From Centropus unirufus (Eukaryota; Chordata; Aves; Cuculiformes; Centropidae), in assembly GCA_013397695.1 (NCBI GenBank), contig VYZI01000348.1:425365-489364 (forward strand): a stretch of 64,000 nucleotides of DNA, given 5' to 3'. The position numbers and the translations under genes are program-made. Shown here in pieces: positions 46,901 through 58,131 of the stretch (within the stretch, counting starts at the first letter, position 1; the number at the start of each line of letters is the position of its first letter). The notes below the pieces were generated by a model, which saw only the letters and a program-made list of their open reading frames with translations, was not told where the DNA came from and searched no databases.

Positions 46901-48655
46901 AAGATCCAGAAGCTGTTGGTGGTGGATCCATACTCTCCATGTATGTGCCAGGGATGTGCCCAAGCACCCTGAGCTCGCCATGCTGCTGTGGCTCTGACAA
47001 TGTGATGGCACTGGAGGTCATCCCAATGTTGCAGACACGGAGGCACCATGATTCTCAAATACTGCTGCCCATGTGGGCTGAGTCATCATCTTCTGGCTGT
47101 AAACCCAGCAAACGCTTCCGTCTCACACCCCGCAGCCTTACAGTGTGTGCTCACTTCTTCTTGGTGCTTGGGAGATGCTAAATGGCTACCGGTACCTCCC
47201 TGGGGTGGGCAGAGTCACTGAGGGGACCAAAGATATTTCCCATTGCATGTCCCAATTGGAACATGGAGTTTACCTCCTGGGTCGGGGGAGAGCATTAGTG
47301 TCCGCAAACATGCTCTGGCAGGGACACATGGCACCTGCCATGGGGTAGCATGGGGCCACACCTAAACACCCTGGTGGTTGTCCTCTTTCAGGGGCTTCCT
47401 GGCATCTGCAGTGGGACCAGATGGGTGTCAGCCCTCGAGTCAGGTGGATTTGAAACACCTCCTTTGACACCAAGTACTAGACCGAAACTATGTCAATGGA
47501 GAGAGACGGGGCAGCTTTTCCTGTTTTTCCCGTTGGAGGCTTTGAACTGTGTCCTGCAGGGTCAGCACGTAGGGAGACACCTTGGGCTCAGATGGGGAGG
47601 ATATGAAATCCTACACCCTGGGAAAGCAGAGACCAATTGCCTAGGAGAGGTATCAGTGGGAGAGCCCCCAGAGCCCATCCATCTCTGAGGGATTAGCTGG
47701 GAGGAGTTTGGAGGCGAGTAGTGACCTGTGTTTTCCAGTGTGATGAAGGTGGCCCGGGGCGAAGGAAGACAGCAAGTTTGGTGTCACCCCTTGTGCAGAT
47801 TCGATCCCCTGTGTAACAATTACTGGAGACTTATTTAATGCTGCAGCTGTAAACATACAGAAGCTGATAGCACGGCCCTATTTCTCCTGATGTACAGAAA
47901 GGTATTTTATTCTCTAGAGTTCATTCTGCTGGTGGAGCAAGTGGCAGGTTGTACCTGCGGGCCACATTGACTCGCCCCTGGCTTCAAAGCAGCATCTGCA
48001 GGAGGAGCTTGGGAACAGTGCCTGGCTGTACTGGAGAAACTGGGCCCTTGGACATCATCATATTCCCCTGCCAAATCCCTACTGCTGAAAATGTGCATGC
48101 AAAAATAAGCACTGTTTTGCTGCTCTGTGAGTGCCTTGGGGTTTTGCTGACACAGATGGGTCAGTCTGGGCTTGCACCCTGCCCCATCCAGGACTGGCAA
48201 AGCACCAGGTCTCCTCTGGGTGGTTTTCCCCTGCCACCCTCCACCCAGCCTGGTCACCGCTGCAGCAAAGGGATTTATTGGTGTCAGGTTTCACAAGTGC
48301 CTCAGAGGCTGCCAGGTTCGGGCTGGTGCACTCGGCGTCTCTCTGCATTGTTTTTTATTCTTCTGCTGACATCTAGTGCATGAAGAGCTGTAAAACAGTG
48401 CACTGAGTGAACTAAGAAATTTGGGGCAAATGAGACTCGTTTCTTATCCCATTCATGGCCAAACAGGCACCAGCATTTCTCCCAGTTCCTCTGTGGAAAC
48501 CTCAGTGACGGAGGTGCCCAGGGGGATCCTGCAGACTGGCGCTGACTGGGATTTTTGAGTAGGTTTGCTGAGATTCAGTCCTCAGTGTAAGAGAAAAATG
48601 ATTTGAAATTTGATTACCATCAATGCCTCCAGCACCACATCCCCTGTTCTGACAG
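43919..48655. other. Unique sequence, no gene recognised
   Basis: About 4.7 kb without recognised repeats. Paired frames of 174 and 170 codons at 44250-44779 overlap in different frames of the same strand. A 166-codon frame at 45747-46247 overlaps a 118-codon frame on the other strand. None is convincing. A small inverted repeat, TTTATTGC/GCAATAAA with a 2-base spacer, lies at 44124-44141. Confidence 0.45.
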
Positions 48656-48841
48656 GCAGTGAATGTGCTGGTAGAAATAAGGAACTACTTCATCATCATG
48701 GAGATGTGTCCTTCCTTCAGGGACCTCTCCGGGGATGCCAGCTCTGCAAGGAGGTTCAATGTTGTGCATGTGCTGGATGGAAGGATGTGTAGGACTGAGG
48801 AGCTCCCTGGGCTTGTCGCTCTCTTCCTTGTTCTGCTTTTG
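48656..48841 (+). other. Candidate internal exon, 62 codons, phase 0
   Basis: The block is preceded by CCCCTGTTCTGACAG (acceptor-like, ending 48655) and followed by GTAAGA (donor-like, from 48842). It is exactly 186 nt and open in one frame throughout. The translation runs from AVNVLVEIRNYFIIMEM to a hydrophobic end LVALFLVLLL, and I recognise no domain. Against it: no partner exon is visible, two other frames are partly open, and the splice signals are only fair. I record it as the best internal-exon guess in the window, not as a gene. Confidence 0.15.
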
Positions 48842-51299
48842 GTAAGAACTTACAGTCTGGTCTCCAAATGCTATCTTAGGTCACTGAGTTTTCCTATTAA
48901 TATAACTTATTTTTAATATCTGCTGTTGAATAATGTTTATTGACATCAATTTATAAGCAGGCCTATGAGTCTTTGTTTTCTGCCTCAATACAAAAAAGAG
49001 TGTCCAGAGCTGCAGGGTGCTGACAGTGCCCCCAAACACGGGGTTGGTGCTTCTGGATCTGTCTCCTGGTGCTGCACTGAATCCACGAGCTGAAGGAGGC
49101 TCCTGGGGGGCACAGTGGTGACCTCTGGAGGTGACCTTAGCGTTGCGTACCTGTACATTTCCCTCCCGGGTCGTTTAAATGCTTTCAGTTTGTTGTGTCT
49201 CTCCTGTGTGGTGATCAAAGCCCAGCATTTGGAATGCAAGGCTGTTATCACTTTCAGCATTCAATGGGCTCACCTTGAGTGTCTTGACCACCTAAAACAA
49301 CTCAAACTGTTGCTGTAGGATGAGATGGGGAAACTCTACACTCCGAAGTGTCATTGAGGACAGAGGGGACTACGACTCAGAGCACAGAGCATGGCACTCA
49401 CTGTGGAGCCCTGGGGCCAGGCATACGAGCACCCGCCTTGGGGCACCTGCCCCTTGTGCTGGGCCCTGATTCCAGCCTGGCCACTGTAAATCCTCCAAAC
49501 ACTGCTATTGGATGTCTGGTGGCTTCAGAGGTCTGCTGTGTCATATCACAGCTAGGGAAGTGGTCATCTGTCCTCACATCTGCTTTAAAATGTGCTGTGG
49601 GAAATTTCCTGCTCAACCGTTTACAGTGCTCTTCACATGACTTTGTTTCATAAAAACCCTCTCAAATCTTGCCAGAAGTCAAGGTTTATTTCCCCATCCT
49701 GAGGCTAATCCTCATCTCATTAACTTTAATTTTAATTTACATTTGCCAGGGAGAAAAAAAAAACCCAAATATTTTGTCTTAGGGAAAGGATAAGATCTAA
49801 ATTTATCCCAAAGCCAACAGAGATGCTTATCGGCATGTTTTTCTCTCTTCCCTAGTTCCATTATGGCTTTCTGAGAGAAGAAATGATTACTGGAGAAATT
49901 CAGCTGGGCAGCAAGTCCCTACTTGGATCAGTTCACGATCTGAGCATGGGATAGGAAATTAAAAGCATCATTGTGTGGGATAATGCTGGGGCTCCCTGGG
50001 TGATGGATGGATTTGGCTCTAAAAAGAAAACTGCCTGTGAACCCTGCTGGAGCCCACCGTACTCCTCACTCCCTGTGATGACATGAGTGCTTTGGATTCG
50101 CAGCGGCACACTGACTGCTGTGACAGCAAGCACAACAGGGCAGGAATTACTTGAATTTTTTGAATTGTTGAAACTGGAAATTTTCAGTAGTCATGATAAA
50201 ACTTCCATGAAGAATAAGTTTTAAACCCAGGAAGGACTTTGATATCAGGTCTAGAGGAATGAGAAACAGCCATATCAAAAGAACATGAACTTGCAGTGTG
50301 AACAACAGAGACCAAACTCCTTGCTTGAGACAAGATGCATGGACCCACCATCCTGGTGAGTCTCCTGAGAGTGGGGTCAGTCTCGGAGCTGACTCTGCCT
50401 TATCGTCTGGTGAAAAATTTCAGGTCTCATCTTGACAGAGAAGAGGAAAGCAATGGTGATTACAAGATGTTTTCGAAGTTGATAGCGATGTTTCTTGCCT
50501 GGCTTTTCTGACAGGTTGCGATGAGGTGTTAGCAGGTTGTGAAATGATCAAAGGGAGAGAGGAGGGTTTCCTCGGAGCAGGAAGGACACGGAGTCTCACT
50601 CCAACACTACCCTAGACCAGAGGGCAAGAAAGAGCTGGGGCTTCTGCCTCCCCTCTTTGGCTTTGTCCCGATCTTTCTTTAAAATGATAAACAGGAGCAG
50701 TCAGCCGATAATGATTGATCATGTGGAAAGCTTGAGCTTTATTGATGCCCCTATCCCAGCTCCTTTTAAGTCCCCTGTAGGAATCTCATGAACAGCAATA
50801 TATGACCTGGCTTAGTTTGTACCCACACAGGTACAACGTGGCTGCACCTCATAAATTCCACTGGTTTAAACATATCAGCCCAGTCTACCAGGTGCCAGCA
50901 GTGATGAAAAGAAGGGCTTGTGCTGGCTGAGGTCAATCTCAAAAAGCTCTGTGCACCCCAAATATTAGCAGAGATGGTGACTCTTACTAGGAATACAGTT
51001 TACTATGGTTCATTTAGGTAGAACTAAACTGAGTGATGGTCATTTTATTTCCACCAAAAATGTTACAAAGAAGTTTAATGTGGCTTAATTCAGATTAATT
51101 TGCTTCAGTGTCTTGCTTAGTTTGCCTTTGATTTTTCACATGGTAATTACTTCTGTTTGTCCGTGGCTGAAGCCTAGCATGGCTGTGGTCATATGCACAC
51201 TTCAACACTCCTGCAGTCATATGCACATTTTAAATTCAAAGCTCATATGTTGGGTAATCAGGATGGAAAATGCTCCTGGATGGGTGCTGTACACCGTTA
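48842..51299. other. Unique sequence, no gene recognised
   Basis: Frames are short (101 codons or fewer). The part at 49930-51110 has few frames and is AT-moderate. I recognised no repeat, although old unclassified elements could be present. Confidence 0.5.
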
Positions 51300-51547
51300 C
51301 ATAGAATCACTGTGGGTGGCCGGGGCCTCTGGAGGTTTTAAGTCTACCCTCTTACTCAGAAGGGTCAAATGGGGCAGGCTGCTCTGTCTCGTCCAGTTGA
51401 ACATTCCTGAGGGTGGAGGCTCCCAAACCTATCTGGTCAACCTCTTGCAAAGGTGGGCAACCTCTTCCAAAAGCTGACAACCTTCACAGTAAAAAAGGTT
51501 CTTCTGTTTCAGAACAATTGCTTTCTATTTTTCTGTGTCCCTTACCG
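51300..51547 (-). mobile_element. CR1 LINE 3' UTR fragment (antisense), other subfamily
   Basis: On the + strand, CATAGAATCACTGTGGGTGG is followed by GGCCTCTGGAGGTTTTAAGT, GGGGCAGGCTGCTCTG, CCAGTTGAACATTCCTGAGG, GACAACCTTCACAGTAAAAA and AGGTTCTTCTGTTTCAG. This block order (CCTCTGGAGGTC, CAGGGTCAACTAGAGCAGG, CCTCACAGTAAAAAAGTTTTT) marks an older CR1 subfamily than the copies at 43.5 and 58.1 kb. A small duplication of the CAACCTCTT segment is seen near 51438-51465. Confidence 0.88.
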
Positions 51548-51864
51548 TGTGAGGCAGATTCAGAGACAATGACCAAGTGACCAACACTGCTCCATGGGAA
51601 CAGCTGTACTCATATCATCTCAAAGGATCCAAACACAGATGCCAAGCAACGTCTGAGAAGAATTTATACTTGAGCCTCTACTGTTTTGCAGGTGAGATTG
51701 CTGGGGTTGATGTTTACCTTGGCGAGACACACAGAAGCATCAGCCAGACAGGTTCAGAAAGCAACAACTGCACCGTGAGGCACAACTTTTCTGGATCACC
51801 CTGAGGAATGGGAAAAGGTTTTCTGCATGGCACAGTGATATGAAGGTGCTCTTCAGAAAGGATG

Positions 51865-51906
51865 GGATAGGATAGGGATAGGATAGGATAGGACAGGACA
51901 GGACAG
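51865..51906. repeat. GGATA/GGACA pentanucleotide microsatellite
   Basis: GGATA-type units include a few six-base variants and switch to three GGACA-type units at the 3' end. The T to C switch in the last units suggests a single substitution spread by slippage. Confidence 0.92.
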
Positions 51907-53159
51907 TACTTGACCTACCCAGCAGGACCGTGTCCTTTTACCTATGATGATGTGACCTTGATAAACTAGTTTGACTATGATTTTGCTAAGCCCCTCTACC
52001 CCAACTTTTGGCTTTTAGGTTAAGAAAACTGTTAGGCCTTGGGGGAAAGTGCTGAGAAGATCCCAGCATCTTTTGATTCCTTTGAGATGCTGCTGCCTTG
52101 AAAGCATCTGATTCAGAGCTGTGCAGTGCTCAGGTCATGGTGTGATGCCAACGCGTTTGTTGCACGTAGCTAAGCAAAGAAAGATGTTTTGATAAGCACT
52201 CTCGTGATCAAATATGGTTCTGAGCATCCTATGAGACAAGGCTTGAGAGTTCATGCAGTTGATTGTCCAGTGGTCAGTGCAGGTTGTTCCCAGAAGCATA
52301 TCCCTGAACATTGTGTTCAGTAGGAGTTAAAGCCTGATTTTAATATCGTGCCCCCAGACGTTGGTGTGTCGCTGGCCTGACACGTTGATCTTAGCAAGCC
52401 AGTGTAAGTGAGCAGACAGAAGCCAGGCAGAGCAAGGTTGCGTTGGTGCTTTCCCTGCTGTGCCTCATAAAAGGACTCAACCCCCAACCTCATTTCTCTG
52501 TTCTGAATCGGGGTGGCACTGGGGCATTGAAAGGGCCTCTTGGTCCTCCCAGCCCAGGTGTGATATTCGTGCATCTGATTCGTGTCAGTGTGGGGCAGCT
52601 GGGGCCACCGGACCCCTGACCGCTGTTTGTGTGAAGAACATTATCCTGATTCATGTCGATTCAGCGCAGTGCTGGGAGAGGGAGACAGAGGGATGAGTCA
52701 TCCCTTGTAGGGCCTCAGGGTCTTGGTCGATGATCAACACCTGAGATGGGAGTGAAGTTGTTTTAATTGTTTGCTGATGACTGCAAAGTAATGTGTGAAG
52801 GAACGAGGCCACACCTGTCTAAAGTGATAGGAGAAACTGGGAGGTGCATAGAGAAGAGAAAGACTCTTTATCCCATTCAATGATCACCCCGATCGCTGGA
52901 TGAAGTACGTGCTGCCTGGGCTCAGGCATTGCAAATATTATTGCCTTTTTTCAGAATTCTAATGAATAATCTATCAAGCCTTGCTATACAAACTGTGATT
53001 TTTCAGATAGGTTTGTGTCTTTGGTCGAGCAAGTGGCTCCCGGCACACCCCGCGCTGTTTGCTTGTCTTAACTTATAAATTCTAAATTTTGACTGAAAAC
53101 CCGTTTTGAGGTGCAATCCAATATCACAGCAGGTCTGCACCATGAACAAAGAGCTCTAG
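51907..53159. other. Unique sequence, no gene recognised
   Basis: Frames are 85 codons or fewer and no repeats were recognised. CpG is low until about 53150, where composition changes sharply. Confidence 0.5.
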
Positions 53160-53353
53160 GTCGGGGTGGTGAGGGCGCTGTGTGCCCGCGCGGCGGCCCC
53201 AGGAGCAGACCCCAACCTTCCTGCCCCGGCGGGGCCCGGGAGGAGCCGCGGGGCAGTTCGTGCGCTGGGAGGGCCGGGCGGCTCTGGCCCGCAGGAGGGA
53301 GCTCGCCGCCTTCGCTGCCCCCGCGGCCTCTCCTGCCGCCGTGTCCTGGTGGG
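53160..53353. promoter_or_regulatory. CpG island cut by the assembly gap, candidate promoter or first exon
   Basis: About 23 CpG occur in 194 bp, with words such as CCCGCGCGGCGGCC and GGGCCGGGCGGC (Sp1/KLF-like GC boxes), right up to the first N. Upstream sequence is AT-rich and CpG-poor. A + strand frame is open from 53182 into the gap (residues such as GQFVRWEGRAALARRREL). It is composed largely of A, R, P and G, as any GC-rich frame would be. GC-rich first exons are a well-known cause of gaps in bird assemblies, so a gene start inside the gap is plausible but not shown. Confidence 0.5.
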
Positions 53354-53878
53354 NNNNNNNNNNNNNNNNNNNNNNNNNNNNNNNNNNNNNNNNNNNNNNN
53401 NNNNNNNNNNNNNNNNNNNNNNNNNNNNNNNNNNNNNNNNNNNNNNNNNNNNNNNNNNNNNNNNNNNNNNNNNNNNNNNNNNNNNNNNNNNNNNNNNNNN
53501 NNNNNNNNNNNNNNNNNNNNNNNNNNNNNNNNNNNNNNNNNNNNNNNNNNNNNNNNNNNNNNNNNNNNNNNNNNNNNNNNNNNNNNNNNNNNNNNNNNNN
53601 NNNNNNNNNNNNNNNNNNNNNNNNNNNNNNNNNNNNNNNNNNNNNNNNNNNNNNNNNNNNNNNNNNNNNNNNNNNNNNNNNNNNNNNNNNNNNNNNNNNN
53701 NNNNNNNNNNNNNNNNNNNNNNNNNNNNNNNNNNNNNNNNNNNNNNNNNNNNNNNNNNNNNNNNNNNNNNNNNNNNNNNNNNNNNNNNNNNNNNNNNNNN
53801 NNNNNNNNNNNNNNNNNNNNNNNNNNNNNNNNNNNNNNNNNNNNNNNNNNNNNNNNNNNNNNNNNNNNNNNNNNNNNN
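53354..53878. other. Assembly gap (525 N)
   Basis: All bases are N. Any frame reported across it is an artefact. The left edge is CpG-dense and the right edge is not, so the missing sequence probably holds the rest of the CpG island. Confidence 1.
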
Positions 53879-54142
53879 CCCTTACCTGTACTAGACCCCA
53901 GCACCCCGCCTATGCTCCCCTGCCCCTTGGCAGCTGTTGGCTTCACCACAGGGTTAGGAGCCTCACAGTAGCAGAGGGGACCGCTGTAAGAGGGTTTTAT
54001 CATGGGCTCTTTTAGCTGTGTGCTCAGCAGAGGGACCTTTGCAGCCCCCTTGCACCCAGGTCTAGGGAACATGTGAGTGGGAAGCACAGCAAATCCCCTC
54101 CACACACCATTGCTTTCAAGCAGGGTGGGCGAAGCTGTGGGC
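53879..54142. other. Gap right flank, unique sequence
   Basis: Read on the - strand, the first bases after the gap contain TACAG/GTAAGG (53881-53890), a good splice-donor match pointing into the gap. No open exon with a recognised product is evident to its right, so it is recorded only as a clue to strand. Confidence 0.3.
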
Positions 54143-54362
54143 AACATTTGTGGAGCTGCAGGGACCACCGAGAAACTAAACACCATCCAGAAGTCAGCAG
54201 AGGCAGAAGAAAAAAAGCACACTGCAAAGGAGGTGAGTCCGTCATCACCCCATTTGCAAGTGGGGAAACCGAGACAGGGGTTGGGAAAACCATTTGCCTG
54301 AGATTGGTCACTGGGCAGAGAACTGCAACAAGGTCTCTGGGTGCCTGGTCAGCACTTTGCCA
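54143..54362 (-). mobile_element. MIR-like amniote SINE, long antisense copy
   Basis: On the + strand, ACATTTGTGGAGCTGCAGGG begins a worn part. It is followed by GAGGTGAGTCCGTCATCACC, CCATTTGCAAGTGGGGAAAC, CGAGACAGGGGTTGGG, TTGCCTGAGATTGGTCACTG, GGCAGAGAACTG and AAGGTCTCTGGGTGCC. These track the inverted MIR-type consensus in order: GAGGTAGGTAAGTATTATTA, CCCCATTTTACAGATGGGG, AAACTGAGGCAC, TTGCCCAAGGTCACACAG, GGCAGAGCCAGG, AGGTCTCCTGACTCC. The 54240-54330 part is the strongest. Names and limits rest on memory of the family. Confidence 0.7.
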
Positions 54363-55699
54363 AGTACAGTATTGGTACCAGGTTCCTGCATTTATCTTGG
54401 GTACTTTCAGCCTTGGGGCTGTGATGGATGAATAGTTATTGTGTTTGCTGTACAGCACAGAGGCAGATGAGGCAATGTAGAGTGGAGAAAAGGAAAAGGC
54501 ACCAATTTGTGGATGGGAATCCACAAATTGTTCTTCTACTGCTGGCCAAAGGTTGGGCAGGAGCCAACTCTTAATTTTTTAAAGTTTTTCTGGGAGAAAA
54601 AGACAAATAAAACACACAATAAGGCCAAACTAAAGCCATTGGTTCTTGAAATACAAATGTTTTAAGTTAATTCTCCTTAATCTCCAGGAAAATACCTTAA
54701 ACAGGAAAAGAAATCCACTTTCTTATGACCCAATAAGTCAAGAATTTGTGTTTCAAAAATTGGCCCAACAAGATCCAGTGTCTCAGAGATGAGGCTGGAC
54801 AGTGGCATCTGGACGGTTCATGGTCGTTTCCTTAGCAAGGGCAGTAGCAATATGCTTCCCTTAGCAGGTGCAGGTCTGCCAAAGGACAGTAAATGAGTGG
54901 ATGCATGGCTAAAGGAAGAGTTGCTCTGGTGATGGGAATGTAACAGCTGGTGCTTCGAGAGATTCTGGTCTGTGTTATGAAAAATGTCAAATTGCACAAT
55001 TAAATCAGTCCCTGTTGGTTTTAAGCCTTATGGATCTGTAATCCTAAGGGGGTACTGACAGATTTACTGCCATTTCATTGGTACTCATTGTGAGAGTATT
55101 TTGCTCTCAGACACTAAAGAGAGCAAAGGGGGCATAAATTGCACCCATGAAGCAGACCCAGCAGAAGAGGATCTGATGCTGTAGAAGGTCCAAGAGAACA
55201 GCGTAGCTGAAGCAGAGCTGGCTCTGTGGCCCCAGGGGACTTTGAAATGAGGATTTAAGAAGCGCCTGGGCATCAGTGAGTCTCCAGCAGTCCCACAGAC
55301 ATGGCAGAACATTGCTTCTCCTCTCTTTACAGGCTGAAGTTTCCTCTCTCCTGGTAGCATGGTGCACCCACACCTAGAATGACCCTGGCTCAGTCCATGC
55401 CTGCACTTGTCCTGCCATTCAGCTGCAAAAACAGCTCCTGTATCCAGGCCCAGTCTTGCTCCCCATTCATCCCAAGCACAGCCACACCAAAATCAACTTC
55501 CCAGCTCCTGTGTAGTGGTGCTTCTGGCCACAGGCAGGGATCACAGTGATGGCACTGTACAACTCCTTGCCCCAGTGCCGCAGCTAAGACAGAGCTAGAG
55601 AAACTTCCACCCAAGGCTGGCTCTGCTGCTTTGCTCTCATTTCAGCTTGGCAGTCCATGCCCAGGAGTTTTATCCCCAAGAATGCCAAGCTGCTCCATC
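54363..55699. other. Unique sequence with a perfect hairpin
   Basis: No gene was recognised. Frames at 55085-55614 (- strand, up to 91 codons) look incidental. It contains the inverted repeat listed separately. Confidence 0.45.
54503..54530. repeat. Perfect 12-bp inverted repeat with 4-base loop
   Basis: CAATTTGTGGAT at 54503-54514 is followed by GGGA and then its exact reverse complement, ATCCACAAATTG, at 54519-54530. The stem is interrupted by nothing and does not extend beyond 12 bp. It is too short for a microRNA precursor. It may be a chance palindrome, a protein-binding site or the result of a template-switch mutation. Confidence 0.9.
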
Positions 55700-56180
55700 C
55701 CCAGGCTGCGTTCAGGGATTGGCATGCAAATAAACCTGCTGCTGCCTCAGACTGTGATAATTACAAGTGAAGTTGTAAAACAAGCAAAATCAATTTTTTG
55801 GTGCACATTCTCGGCAGCAGTGATTGGACTGAGTTATGAGACATTTCCAGCTACACAGCAATCTCTAAATAGCCTGGAGAGAACACACAGGAATTCAGCT
55901 TGTGCAGCAATTTCAGATGTCAAAACAAGTTTCCTTGTTAATATGAAACTATTTGGACTTTGCATTTTTAATTAAAGCTTTTAATTATCCAACTCTATTT
56001 TATTAGCTTTTATGAAGGCAGCTGCTTTAAGTGCTATAAGCCAAATCTGAGCTCTGAAGCACTACTTGTCCGAGGTGGAGTTTTTGTTATGAGCTGCCTT
56101 CATTGTGAGTAAATGGAGTTGTTTAATTTAAACTAGAATTGACTGTCCCAGCTTGATTGAAACTCTTTTATGGCAGAGAC
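55700..56180. promoter_or_regulatory. Candidate AT-rich regulatory block with octamer motif
   Basis: The block contains ATGCAAAT (POU/octamer) at 55724-55731 and AT-rich words typical of homeodomain sites, including GATAATTACAAG, TTTTTAATTAAAGC and TTTTAATTATCC. It also has GTTTAATTTAAAC and CAACAAATAATCACAG. No repeats or frames of note lie here. The style resembles vertebrate conserved noncoding elements, but conservation cannot be seen from one sequence. Confidence 0.3.
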
Positions 56181-58131
56181 AACAAATAATCACAGTGAGA
56201 GTGTTCCTGTGCCCAAGGCTGGGAGGGAATGTTCTGCTGGCAGCCTGAGGACTCGCCTCCGTGATGAAGAATGAACATCAACTTTTAAGTACGGTTTCTC
56301 TGCCCACCTCACCTCCCTGTTCACGTTGTTTCATCCTTAAACACTAGACCAAGATTGAAAGCTCCTGAGTGAAGGCCTTCTGCACCCTTGTGAGAAGAGG
56401 AAGGTGAGAGCCTGGCAATGCGTTAATGTCTCCATTTGGGGTGACTGGTCCATGTGGGTGCATTTAGGCCTGCAGCTCTCTGCAGGCGGGTGCTCTGAGG
56501 CTGTGCAGCCAGGGTAGATGCTGAGGTATCAGAGATAGAAGCATCTGAGGTGAGGGGGCTTCAAATTGGCTTTTTTCGGTCTGATCCCTCTTCACCTGGG
56601 TCACATCCACATCTACTTCCACCCAATGCTTACACCATCTTTCATTCCTCTGATAAGGCCCTGTCTGGTTGCTGAGGTAGCTGATGTCTGCACCTAATCA
56701 CTCTTGCTTCTAAGACAGTTCTTAATGCCTTGCCTGGAATATTTCGATTTGTAGCTTCAGGCCCCAGCACTCGTTTTAGCATTTTCACATCATTTGAATA
56801 ATCCCCTTTCCTCCTTTGATGGTATTTCCCTGGAGGTATTTACAACATTATCGCACTCCTCATTTAATCTCCTTTTTTTCACACAATATAAAATCGAACT
56901 CCCCCATCTCCTCTCTTTTGTCTGCTGTGCCCCCTCAGCTTTGTGTTTTTATGACAGTTTGTGTGGAGCTGTCTCCAGTTTGGGGTGACCTCCCTGAGGT
57001 CCTGCTGGAGGCTGCAGCTGAGGGCAGCCCGTCACTGTGCAGTGGCGCAGGGCCATGCAGAGCCTGAGTTTGCGAGGGACCCCTCGTAGTTTAGGGCATC
57101 TGTCAGCATTTCCTCAGGTCAGGAGGGCTCTGCTGGGACCCCCAGTGTGGTCTTGGCAATGTGTCCGTGTTGTTTAGTATGAACAGTGCTAAGGACAGCA
57201 GCGGGTGGCAGTGCACCTGGGTCAGCTGGATTCCATCCCTGGCAGACGTGATGGGTCCTCGCTTTTCAGCCAGTGAACCTTGTGGAGCCTCCAGCAGAGG
57301 GGGAGTTCAGAGATGATGTTCCTTTGAGAGCTTGGGTATTTTTGAGCACAACTCCGGTTAAGTGAGCTGCTCTTAGCACGGAGACAGAGCTGAGCCCTGC
57401 TCCTGTGCTGAAACCACACAATCCAAATGCTGCCAAATACATTTTCTTCCCTTTTTACTCCTGAAAAAGGTCAAGCAGAGCACAGGGCATTTCAGAGAAG
57501 ATCTTTTTTTTTGTCTCATACTCCATCCATTCCACACCTCTTTCTCCCTCCCTTCCTATCCCCGCTGGCATAGCAGCCCAATCCGCTTGCACTGAGCACC
57601 GCCCCAGCCACTGAGCATCGGGGGCAGGGATTGTCAGAGGCTGCACCAGTGGCAAATTTTACGTTGAAGTATTTTTTTCAGGGCCAATAACATCTCTGGA
57701 AAGAAAAAGTCTTGTAGGAAATGTCTTCTTTTCTTATGTTCGAATCCCTTCCTCCCCCAGCACCTCACCCCTGCCTCCCCACCCCTCCCCAAAATTGAAA
57801 TGTACGTTTTTGCTTCCTGGAAGAAAAGTAAAATATTTGGAAAACAGTTAATACTTTCAGAGCTTGCTTCAAAAGAGAGAGACCTTCACTCTTTTTCCTT
57901 ACCTACCACATCCCACATGAAGGTGGAAGATTGCACCAAGCTCCTGGAATTTGCAGACCCCGAGGCAGGCATAGGAGGCATTACCTCTGCAGTGTGCCAG
58001 GAACACAGGTCTTGTTTCTTCCTGGTCCAGCATTGCTGACGTTAATTCCCCAGAGATAGTCTGAAGCAGAGGAAAGAGCAGAGACCAAGACTTCAGCGAT
58101 GACATAGTTCCTTTGCAGTTTTGGGAAGCCT
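56181..58131. other. Unique sequence, no gene recognised
   Basis: Short frames only, no recognised repeats. A T run lies at 57506-57513. TGTTCGAATCCC near 57738 looks like a tRNA B-box but has no tRNA fold around it. Confidence 0.5.

Noticed and set aside
53068..54222. Very long frames of 242-384 codons across 53.1-54.2 kb.
   Set aside because: They exist only because 525 N were translated as X. The real parts on each side are short and do not form a recognisable protein.
54124..54232. An open block on the + strand (VGEAVGNICGAAGTTEK...) between an acceptor-like AAGCAG and the donor GAG/GTGAGT, tempting as exon 2 of a gene starting in the CpG island.
   Set aside because: The donor and the sequence after it match the inverted MIR-type consensus (GAGGTAGGTAAGT, then ATTATCCCC), and the block itself is partly the worn start of that element. 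MIR exonisation stays possible but there is no evidence for it here.
57730..57755. tRNA-like B box (TGTTCGAATCCC).
   Set aside because: No A box, acceptor stem or anticodon arm can be built from the upstream 60 bases.
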